This document shows, in pieces, positions 13,970 to 19,998 of a stretch of DNA of 22,313 bases. Within the stretch, counting starts at the first letter, position 1. The number at the start of each line of letters is the position of its first letter. This stretch comes from an uncultured Oscillospiraceae bacterium. GTDB lineage: Bacteria; Bacillota; Clostridia; Oscillospirales; Ruminococcaceae. The position numbers and the translations under genes were made by a program. The stretch covers positions 1 through 22,313 of the forward strand of contig CAKTCT010000044.1 in assembly GCA_934539585.1 (NCBI GenBank), given 5' to 3'. The notes under the pieces were generated by a model. The model did no database searches, had not been told where the DNA came from, and saw nothing but the letters and a program-made list of their open reading frames with translations.

Positions 13970-13998
13970 TTGCGCATTTTCCTGCAAATCGGTACAAT
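13970..13998 (+). promoter_or_regulatory. Promoter of the glycosidase-transporter operon
   Basis: TTGCGC (13970-13975) is a weak -35, 17 bp from a good -10 TACAAT (13993-13998). A weak -35 next to regulator half-sites fits an activator-dependent promoter. The start near 14005 leaves a 25-nt leader containing GGGAGGGGA. Confidence 0.65.
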
Positions 13999-14029
13999 AG
14001 TGGGGAAATCAACCGGGAGGGGACGGAAC

Positions 14030-15475
14030 ATGGAACAGAATCTGTGTAAAAACTGGCAGATTGTATACGGAGAGTATTCGAGCATTGAAAAACAGGCGGT
14101 GAACTTTCTGAGCGGCGAGCTCTGCAAATCCATTGCGCGGGTCCCGGGGGTTTACACCCTGTATGTGGTGCCCTGCGTTCGGGAAGGGGAGGCGGACCCC
14201 GGGAAGAACACCATCGTTCTGGCGGCATACGAGGAAAGCGCCGCGGTCCGGGAAAACGTGGCGGAGGAGGAAATTCCCCGGAACGGCTGGCTGATCAGAA
14301 CCCGGAAGGACTGCGGCCGCCAATGGATTTTCATCACGGCGCGGAAGCGGGAGAACCTCTATTACGCCGCCGCGTCCTTTGTTGACGACTTTCTGGTGAA
14401 GTACGCGCCGGTCTGCGGCTCCCTTGCCATGCCCGAAAAGTTTTTTGAGTACGACATTCCGGACCGCACGGCGGCGTTTGCGCTGAAAACGGAGACCCGC
14501 AGCATCTTCACCTGGGGGCACCCCCTCAACGATTACCGGCAGTTCATCAGGGACACCGCCCGGTTGAAGGTGAACCGGCTGATCATCTGGAACGATTTTG
14601 CTCCCATAAACGCCCGGGAGATCATGGACTTCGCCCACGAGTTCGGCGTCCGGGTCCTGTGGGGGTTCGAGTGGGGCTGGGGCGTCGAGGGGAGCGCCCA
14701 CATCCGGTCCCTGGACGACGGTTTTCTGGAGGGGCTGAAGGGGCGGATTTTGGAAAAATTTGAACGGGAATACCGGGACATTTCCGAGGACGGCATCTAC
14801 TTCCAGTCCTTTACGGAAAGGGAGGAGGACAACATCGGCGGCTGGCGCATATCCGAGGCGGTGGTGAAGCTGGTCAACGAGGCCAGCGGGGCGCTGCTGG
14901 AGCGGTATCCGCAGCTGAACATTGTCTTCGGCCTCCATGCCACCAGCGTCCAGGCCTATCTGGAGGATATTGAAAAGACCGACCCCCGAGTGGAGATTCT
15001 GTGGGAGGACTGGGGCGCGTTTCCGTCCCATTATCTGCCGGACGACGACGCCGGCGCTTTCGACGCCCTGACCAGGGCCACGGCGGAGCTTCTGAAGCTC
15101 CGGGGCGGGAAGAAGCTGGGGTTCCTGTTCAAGGGGTTTATGGTGCTGGACTGGTCGCGGTTTGAATATCAGCAAGGGCCCTTCGTCCTGGGGGAAAACC
15201 CCAAAGCGGTCACGGAAAACGACGGCGGACTGCGGCGGGGCGCCTGGCGGGTGTTCCAGGCGGGGTGGATCCAGTGCGGGGAAAACGCCCGGAAAATCGC
15301 GGAGCAGATCTGCGCCGCCACCGGCGGGAAGGCGGAAATCGGCATGGCAGGCTGCTTCGACGGCGGAATGTGGGCGGCGGAGACTCTTTGCGCGGAGATC
15401 ATCGCCGACCCTTTCCGGGGGTATCCGGAGATTCTGCGCACGGCCCTTTCCAAGACGGGCGTGAGGTTTGCGTAA
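14030..15475 (+). CDS. Putative TIM-barrel glycoside hydrolase, family not assigned
   Basis: A 481-residue protein with no signal peptide, so probably cytoplasmic. Residues about 1-140 look like the small alpha/beta domain that precedes the barrel in GH20, GH67 and GH84 enzymes (TIVLAAYEESAAVREN; QWIFITARKRENLYYAAASF). From residue 154 a barrel begins: TRSIFTWGHPLNDYRQFI, LKVNRLIIWNDF, GVRVLWGFEWGWGVEG, DGIYFQSFTEREED (255-267), LNIVFGLHATS, VEILWEDWG (321-329). The acidic residues in the last strands are candidate catalytic groups. I cannot place it in a named family. The ATG at 14030 follows GGGAGGGGA. It is controlled from the divergent AraC region and followed 3 nt later by a transporter gene. 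Confidence 0.72.
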   Translation: MEQNLCKNWQIVYGEYSSIEKQAVNFLSGELCKSIARVPGVYTLYVVPCVREGEADPGKNTIVLAAYEESAAVRENVAEEEIPRNGWLIRTRKDCGRQWIFITARKRENLYYAAASFVDDFLVKYAPVCGSLAMPEKFFEYDIPDRTAAFALKTETRSIFTWGHPLNDYRQFIRDTARLKVNRLIIWNDFAPINAREIMDFAHEFGVRVLWGFEWGWGVEGSAHIRSLDDGFLEGLKGRILEKFEREYRDISEDGIYFQSFTEREEDNIGGWRISEAVVKLVNEASGALLERYPQLNIVFGLHATSVQAYLEDIEKTDPRVEILWEDWGAFPSHYLPDDDAGAFDALTRATAELLKLRGGKKLGFLFKGFMVLDWSRFEYQQGPFVLGENPKAVTENDGGLRRGAWRVFQAGWIQCGENARKIAEQICAATGGKAEIGMAGCFDGGMWAAETLCAEIIADPFRGYPEILRTALSKTGVRFA

Positions 15476-15478
15476 GAG

Positions 15479-16390
15479 ATGGGCTATCTGTTTCTGCTCC
15501 TTGCCGATCTGGCGGGGATTACCAAAGCGGCGGTGATGAAGGGCGTCGGGAAAGCATGTCCCGGCGAGTACAACAGCGTGCGGGTCAATGGGCTCCGGGG
15601 GCTGATCTGCGTGGCGGTCAGCGGGGTGATCTTCTGGCTTTCCGGGGCGGAGGCGGGGAGGGGCCACGGGTGGATATGGCTCCTTTCCGGTCTTTCCAAT
15701 GCGGTGATGATGTTCGTCTGGATTCTGTGCGCCCAGAGGATCGGGCTGGTCTTTGTGGAGACCTTCTGCATGATCGGGGCGGTGGCAATCCCCATGCTCC
15801 TTGCGCCGCTGTTGTATGAAGGGGAGCGGGTGAGCCCGGGGCAGTGGCTGGGGGCGGCGTGTCTTCTGGCGGCGGTGGCCGCGCTTTCTGCAAAGCCGAA
15901 AACCGCCGGTCCAGACGGGAAAAAGCCAGGGAAACGCGGCCGTTTCGCGCTGGCGGGGTGTATCGCACTGCTGATTCTGTCCAACGTCGGGGTGAGCGTC
16001 ACCCAGAAGCTGTATCCGGCGCGGGTGGGGAAGGAATATACCCCGTACTTTAACCTGATGACCTTCGGTGTGGTGTTTTTGTGCTTCGCGGCGGTGCTGC
16101 TGGCGGGGAAACTCGGAAAGAAGAAACCTTTGCGGCCGGAGGGCGGGGTTTCGGGGAAGAAGCTGGGGGCTTTGGTATCCGTTGCGGCGGTGATGATCTA
16201 CGCGAATCAGTATTTCGCCACCCAGGCGGCGGCTGCGCTGCCGTCAGCGGTTTATTATCCCCTTTCCCGCGGCGTCGGCATGATCCTGACGGCGGTGTGC
16301 GATGCAGTGATTTTTCGGCAGAGGATCACGAAGAATACGGGAATCGGCGTGGCGCTTCTCTGCGCCTCCATCCTTCTGACGAATTTGTAG
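15479..16390 (+). CDS. EamA/DMT-type membrane transporter
   Basis: A 303-residue integral membrane protein with about ten hydrophobic segments in two halves, the layout of the drug/metabolite transporter (EamA) superfamily. The halves are joined by a charged linker (KPKTAGPDGKKPGKRGRF, about residues 139-157). The end AVYYPLSRGVGMILTAVCDAVIFRQRITKNTGIGVALLCASILL is typical of the family's last helices. The substrate is unknown. It starts 3 nt after the stop of the putative glycosidase and is surely on the same transcript, so it may handle a sugar or product linked to that enzyme. An intrinsic terminator follows. Confidence 0.85.
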   Translation: MGYLFLLLADLAGITKAAVMKGVGKACPGEYNSVRVNGLRGLICVAVSGVIFWLSGAEAGRGHGWIWLLSGLSNAVMMFVWILCAQRIGLVFVETFCMIGAVAIPMLLAPLLYEGERVSPGQWLGAACLLAAVAALSAKPKTAGPDGKKPGKRGRFALAGCIALLILSNVGVSVTQKLYPARVGKEYTPYFNLMTFGVVFLCFAAVLLAGKLGKKKPLRPEGGVSGKKLGALVSVAAVMIYANQYFATQAAAALPSAVYYPLSRGVGMILTAVCDAVIFRQRITKNTGIGVALLCASILLTNL

Positions 16391-16411
16391 GCGGCGATTT
16401 CCGGCAGAAGA

Positions 16412-16447
16412 AAAGCCAGGCCCATGGGTTCTGATGGGTCTGGCTTT
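16412..16447. terminator. Bidirectional intrinsic terminator
   Basis: AAAGCCAGGCCCAT (16412-16425) pairs with ATGGGTCTGGCTTT (16434-16447) with one G-U, around an 8-nt loop, and T-rich sequence follows on both strands. It lies between convergent genes, the EamA transporter (plus) and the XRE regulator (minus), and can end both. Confidence 0.8.
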
Positions 16448-16462
16448 CTTTCTGCTGGGGAA

Positions 16463-16972
16463 TCACCGTTTTTTCCGGGTCAGGAAGGCCCCGATCCCGG
16501 CGGCGGCCAGGGCGGCCGGGGCCAGGCGGATGAAGGCGTACTCAAAGGCGTGGAAGGCCGCGCCGAATACGGCGGTCTCCGGGTCGGAGTAGTCCCAGCT
16601 CTGATAGGGGCTGCGGAGCAGGAACAGGACGGCGAAAATCAGAACGATGGCTCCGCAGAGGGCCAGCAGCGTCCAGTGGAGGGCGGCGCGTTTCCGCTCT
16701 TTCTGCCGGGCCAGGAGGAGGTTCAGAGCTTCCAGTTTTTCGGCCAGGGTCTTGATTTCGTCTGTCTCAGGGGCGGAAATTGTCTCTCCGAGAAGGGTGC
16801 TGACGGGTGTCTCCAGGGTATCGGAAAGGGCAAGCAAAAGGTCGGCGTCGGGGACGGAGAGCCCTTGCTCCCACTTGGAAACGGTCTGGCGGACCACATG
16901 GATTTTTTCAGCCAGGTCCTCCTGGGAGAGGCCCTTGGACTTCCGGATGGTTCTGATGTTTTCGCTTAGCAT
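16463..16972 (-). CDS. Membrane-anchored XRE-type regulator
   Basis: A 169-residue protein with an N-terminal Cro/C1-type helix-turn-helix (residues about 5-60: IRTIRKSKGLSQEDLAEKIHVVRQTVSKWEQGLSVPDADLLLALSDTL), a charged helical linker and two membrane segments (about 97-116, ALHWTLLALCGAIVLIFAVL, and near 145-163). This layout, a DNA-binding head tied to the membrane, recurs in Firmicutes, often as a gene regulator that responds to membrane state. The ATG at 16972 has AAAGAGGGA upstream; a longer frame would run through the promoter and was rejected. Its targets are unknown. Its promoter is embedded in the terminator of the preceding gene. Confidence 0.9.
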   Translation of the reverse strand: MLSENIRTIRKSKGLSQEDLAEKIHVVRQTVSKWEQGLSVPDADLLLALSDTLETPVSTLLGETISAPETDEIKTLAEKLEALNLLLARQKERKRAALHWTLLALCGAIVLIFAVLFLLRSPYQSWDYSDPETAVFGAAFHAFEYAFIRLAPAALAAAGIGAFLTRKKR

Positions 16973-17005
16973 GGGAATTCCCTCTTTCTGCTGATTTCTG
17001 CCCTT

Positions 17006-17034
17006 ATTATACGAAAAACTGCCCGTTGCCGCAA
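17006..17034 (-). promoter_or_regulatory. Promoter of the XRE gene, inside the gcnA terminator
   Basis: On the minus strand TTGCGG (17029-17034) and TATAAT (17006-17011) are exactly 17 bp apart. The -35 lies mostly in the loop of the gcnA terminator hairpin and the -10 directly follows its T-run. Confidence 0.7.
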
Positions 17035-17045
17035 GCAACGGGCAG
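17014..17045 (-). terminator. Intrinsic terminator of the hexosaminidase gene
   Basis: CTGCCCGTTGC (17019-17029) and GCAACGGGCAG (17035-17045) form a perfect 11-bp stem with a 5-nt loop, 13 nt after the stop codon. On the minus strand it is followed by five T's (17014-17018). Confidence 0.88.
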
Positions 17046-17058
17046 TAACATCCGGGAA

Positions 17059-18927
17059 TCAGCCGATGGTGGTGCTGGCCGAGATCGCTCCGGACCAGTA
17101 GTAGACCGAGTCCATGGGGAGGTGCTCCGCTTCCAGCTCCTCGATGCCGGGGACGCGGCCTTCCAGGTAGTCCGTCACCCGGACCGCCGCCGTTTCCAGC
17201 CGGGCGGCGATTCCGCCGAAGCGGACGTCCAGCAGCTCATAGCCGAAGGGCTTGTTGAAGGTGAACCAGAGCTCCCGCCAGGCGGCCCGGAGGGCTTCCG
17301 TTTTCCGGATCAGGGCGGGGAGGTCGGTTTTTGCAAGACGCTCCAGGGTCTCCCGGTCCTTGGCGGCGTAGGCGGACCGGAGGTTCCGGGCGATGACGCA
17401 CTTGTCCGCCATCAGCTCCGCCAGAACCGATGCGGCGCGGAAGATCACGGCGCAGCTGGGGCTTTGGGCGGCATAGGCTGCAAGCTCCCCGGCCAGCTTC
17501 CGGTAGTGGTCCCGGAGGTCATAGGCTTTGTAATTCTCGGCGTAGAGGTCCAGGAGGGGGTCGGTGTACAGGAGCTCCCGGGTGGCGTAGCTTTCGTCCG
17601 GGGGCAGGGGGTCCCCGGGGGCGGCGTCTTCCAGGACGTCCATGCGGCTGAGGGCCAGGAAGGCGTCCATATTTTCCCCGGTGCAGGCGGCGAAGCGGTC
17701 CTTCAGAAGCTCCATGGACACGTCGGGGGCAAAGGCGTACTCGGCGTAGAGCTGCAGTCCCAGCAAAGAGGCGATCTGGCTGCACTCCGCCCCGTCGTCG
17801 CCCCAGACGGTGGCGTAGACCTCGTCCACCCCCTGCTCCCGGCACTGGCGCAGCGCGGGGATGAAGGTGCGGAAGGCGTGGCCGTTGTGGACGGTCAGGG
17901 TGCTCCAGGTCCAGAGGCCGCCGGCAAAGACCACCCGGCCCGGAAACTCCTTATGGCGCCGGATGTACTCTTTATAAAAGCCCTCGTCCTCATGGTAGTA
18001 ATCCCAGTAGACCAGGTCCATGTCCTTGGGGGCGGCGTCGATGACGCTTTGGGGGACGGCGCCGTCCAGGTCGTAGTAATGCCCGGAGGCGGAGGCCAGG
18101 CGGAAATACATGTCGCTCCACATCATGGGGCGGAGGCCGTGGCGGCGGAGAATCTCCATGACCCGGTCCAGGTGGCGGCGGATGATGGAGAAGCCGTCCT
18201 CATAGCCGTGCTTCCGGAGGTGGCTGCCCAACCCCAGGTCCATGGCTTCATCCATGCCCACGTGGATTTTTCTGCTCCGCAGGCAGCCGGTGATGGAGGC
18301 GACGGCGGCTTCGATGAACCGGTAGACCTCCTCGTCGTCGCAGAGCAGGACGCTGGCGGTGTCGGCCAGGGGCTGCATTTTGCTCCAGCGGAGGGCGTTT
18401 TTCAGGTGGCCCAGGGTCTGGATGCAGGGGATGAGCTCGATGCCCAGGGCGTCGGCGTAGTCGTCCAGGTCCTTGAGCTCCTGGGCAGTGTATGCGCCCC
18501 GCATGTAGCCGAAATAGGGGTAGCCCGGGATTTCGTAGGTGTCCTCGGTGTAGAGCATGGCGGCGTTGAGACCCATGCAGGCCATTTTCCGCAGGAGGAG
18601 CCTGACGCTTTCCGGCCTGAGCACGGCGTTCCGGGAAACGTCGAACATGGCTCCGGTCCGCTCAAAGCCGGGAGTTTCTTCCAGATAAAAGGCGGGCTTT
18701 CCTTGGGCCAAGGCGTGGAGCAGTAAGGCGGCTCCCCGGAAAAAGTGGGCTTTTTCCCGGCAGGAAATGATGGCGGCGGCACCGTCAAAGCGGACGGCGA
18801 GGTGGTCCGAGAGCTCTGCCGTCAGGGGCAGGCCCATGGGGTCCAGGGTGAAATGCAGGTCTTCGGTCAGGAGGGAAAGTCCTTCCTGCCAGCCGGTCGG
18901 GGCGGATGCGATCCACAGTTTCTGCAT
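17059..18927 (-). CDS. gcnA: GcnA-like beta-N-acetylhexosaminidase (GH20)
   Basis: A 622-residue cytoplasmic enzyme expected to release terminal GlcNAc/GalNAc from imported oligosaccharides. An N-terminal GH20b-like domain is followed by the barrel: MFDVSRNAVLRPESVR, MLYTEDTYEIPGYPYFGYMRGAYT, IPCIQTLGHL, the catalytic pair Asp226-Glu227 in HVGMDEA, MWSDMYFRL, VYWDYYH and VWGDDGAE. A helical C-terminal region completes it. Order and motifs match streptococcal GcnA closely, including the total length (about 627). The substrate is assisted by its N-acetyl group, with Asp226 orienting it and Glu227 as acid. No signal peptide is seen. The ATG at 18927 follows AAAGGAGG. It lies downstream of an AraC gene but has its own promoter preceded by three half-site repeats. 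Confidence 0.93.
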   Translation of the reverse strand: MQKLWIASAPTGWQEGLSLLTEDLHFTLDPMGLPLTAELSDHLAVRFDGAAAIISCREKAHFFRGAALLLHALAQGKPAFYLEETPGFERTGAMFDVSRNAVLRPESVRLLLRKMACMGLNAAMLYTEDTYEIPGYPYFGYMRGAYTAQELKDLDDYADALGIELIPCIQTLGHLKNALRWSKMQPLADTASVLLCDDEEVYRFIEAAVASITGCLRSRKIHVGMDEAMDLGLGSHLRKHGYEDGFSIIRRHLDRVMEILRRHGLRPMMWSDMYFRLASASGHYYDLDGAVPQSVIDAAPKDMDLVYWDYYHEDEGFYKEYIRRHKEFPGRVVFAGGLWTWSTLTVHNGHAFRTFIPALRQCREQGVDEVYATVWGDDGAECSQIASLLGLQLYAEYAFAPDVSMELLKDRFAACTGENMDAFLALSRMDVLEDAAPGDPLPPDESYATRELLYTDPLLDLYAENYKAYDLRDHYRKLAGELAAYAAQSPSCAVIFRAASVLAELMADKCVIARNLRSAYAAKDRETLERLAKTDLPALIRKTEALRAAWRELWFTFNKPFGYELLDVRFGGIAARLETAAVRVTDYLEGRVPGIEELEAEHLPMDSVYYWSGAISASTTIG

Positions 18928-18968
18928 GAAAAGTTCCTCCTTTGCAGCGGTCGAGTGGTTCTGCTTTC

Positions 18969-18998
18969 ATGATAGCATGGGGTTTTGGCGGCTGTCAA
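18969..18998 (-). promoter_or_regulatory. gcnA promoter
   Basis: On the minus strand TTGACA (18993-18998) and TATCAT (18969-18974) are 18 bp apart, with TGC just before the -10. The nearest TTTGCA half-site (19008-19013) is 9 nt upstream of the -35. Confidence 0.8.
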
Positions 18999-19004
18999 TG
19001 GTAC

Positions 19005-19069
19005 AGATTTGCACAGGACCTGTTATTTTTTGCAAAGGACGTCATTTTTTGCAAAGGACGTCATTTTTT
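19005..19069. repeat. Three-unit half-site array upstream of gcnA
   Basis: A 19-bp unit, ATTTTTTGCAAAGGACGTC, is repeated exactly in tandem at 19025-19043 and 19044-19062, with the first 7 bases of a further unit after it. A degenerate copy (GATTTGCACAGGACCTG) precedes it at about 19006-19022. The TTTGCA cores start at 19008, 19029 and 19048, so spacing is 21 and 19 bp. The array overlaps the stop codon of AraC regulator 2 and lies upstream of the gcnA promoter, the usual place for an activator. Confidence 0.8.
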
Positions 19070-19867
19070 GACGGGCGGCGCCGATTGGGCGCTGTTCCGC
19101 TGCCGCCGCCATTCTTCCGGGGAAAGGCCGGTGGTCTGGCGGAAGGCCCGGTAGAAGGCGGAGGGGTCGCCGTAGCCCGACTGAGCCGCGATGTCGCCTA
19201 CGCTGCGGTCGGTGCCCTCCAGAAGCTGCCGGGCCAGGCGGAGCCGCAGGTCCTGGATGCAGCGGTGGGGCGTCACGCCCCGCCAGCGGCGGAACAGGCG
19301 GATGACGTGGTCCTCGGAATAGTTGAAGGCCCGGGCCAGGTCCGAGACCCGGACGCCGTCGCTCAGATGCTCCGCCAGGTAGCTCATCATCCGGCTCATG
19401 ACCCCGGAGACGGGACTGGCCGGGGCGGATTCCTCCAGCTTGGCCAAAATGGCCGAAAAGGCGGCCTGCCGGGCCATGGCGGAGGCGTCGGTGCGCCAGG
19501 CGCGGTCCATCTGCCGGAACAGGGGGAGGAATTCCTCCGGCAGGAACTCCCCGGACAGGGGCAGCGGGTGGCGGAAGGCGTCGCCGTAGCTCCCCCGGAA
19601 GTGGAGGAAATAATAGTAGGGCAGGCGGCTGGGCTCGCCGCCCTCCTGCAAAAGCCCCGCCTTCTGGATGTACCATTGGCCCGGGGTCAGGGAGACCCGG
19701 CGGCCGTCCTCGTAGAAGATCAGCTCCCCTTCCAGCATCATCAGAAGGACGTCGTAGTCTGCAAGACGGGTCACGTGGTACTCCCCGGGATCGAAGCGGC
19801 GGAAACTGGATACGATGCAGGAAAACTCCCGGTCCAGGTCCAGAAAGCTGCCTGGGTTCGCGGCCAT
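19061..19867 (-). CDS. AraC-family transcriptional regulator 2
   Basis: A 268-residue regulator. The N-terminal cupin part (about 20-110) contains YDVLLMMLEGELIFYEDGRRVSLTPGQWYI; the C-terminal double helix-turn-helix has VRVSDLARAFNYSEDHVIRLFRRWRGVTP and RSVGDIAAQSGYGDPSAFYRAFRQTTGLSPEEWRR. It is divergent from the GH127-like gene and upstream of gcnA on the same strand. Matching half-sites occur before gcnA, before the GH127-like gene and over its own -35. It probably activates both enzymes in response to a sugar and limits its own synthesis. The ATG at 19867 was chosen over one 24 nt upstream because AAAGGAGGGAGG lies just before it. Confidence 0.93.
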   Translation of the reverse strand: MAANPGSFLDLDREFSCIVSSFRRFDPGEYHVTRLADYDVLLMMLEGELIFYEDGRRVSLTPGQWYIQKAGLLQEGGEPSRLPYYYFLHFRGSYGDAFRHPLPLSGEFLPEEFLPLFRQMDRAWRTDASAMARQAAFSAILAKLEESAPASPVSGVMSRMMSYLAEHLSDGVRVSDLARAFNYSEDHVIRLFRRWRGVTPHRCIQDLRLRLARQLLEGTDRSVGDIAAQSGYGDPSAFYRAFRQTTGLSPEEWRRQRNSAQSAPPVKK

Positions 19868-19889
19868 GCGCCTCCCTCCTTTCTCTTTC

Positions 19890-19917
19890 ATTATACACGG
19901 AATGTCGATTTTTGCAA
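19890..19917 (-). promoter_or_regulatory. Promoter of AraC regulator 2
   Basis: On the minus strand TTGCAA (19912-19917) and TATAAT (19890-19895) are 16 bp apart. The -35 coincides with a TTTGCA half-site, so binding there would block the promoter (autorepression). Confidence 0.75.
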
Positions 19918-19947
19918 GAATCCCGCCGGAATTTGCACTGGATTTCC
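19908..19947. promoter_or_regulatory. Two half-sites in the divergent araC-GH127 region
   Basis: TTTTTGCAAGAATCC (from 19909) and TTTGCACTGGATTTCC (from 19932) have TTTGCA cores 21 bp apart, as in the array before gcnA. The right one ends close to the -35 position of the GH127-like gene, and the left one covers the -35 of the araC gene. Confidence 0.65.
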
Positions 19948-19958
19948 TGAAAAAATTT

Positions 19959-19967
19959 TGCTATGCT
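19959..19967 (+). promoter_or_regulatory. Extended -10 of the GH127-like gene
   Basis: TGCTATGCT is an extended -10 (TGn plus TATGCT). No good -35 exists at 16-18 bp (about 19939), which fits activator dependence on the adjacent half-sites. The start near 19974 rules out the upstream start codon at 19963. Confidence 0.6.
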
Positions 19968-19998
19968 GTTGGTAGATTCCAAGAAAAGAGGGAGCGCT

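Noticed and set aside
13976..13992. A sixth AraC-2 half-site (CCTGCAAATCGGTAC) within the glycosidase promoter
   Set aside because: It resembles the degenerate site next to gcnA but needs a 2-nt gap and lies between -35 and -10, where an activator would not normally bind. Probably chance.
14009..15667. A 552-codon open frame on minus across the putative glycosidase
   Set aside because: Low-complexity Pro/Arg/Leu-rich mirror frame. The plus-strand protein has barrel-like motifs, promoter and ribosome site.
19025..19069. Tandem 19-bp repeats as a possible CRISPR remnant
   Set aside because: There are no spacers: the units are directly adjacent. Their spacing and position upstream of a promoter fit regulator half-sites instead.
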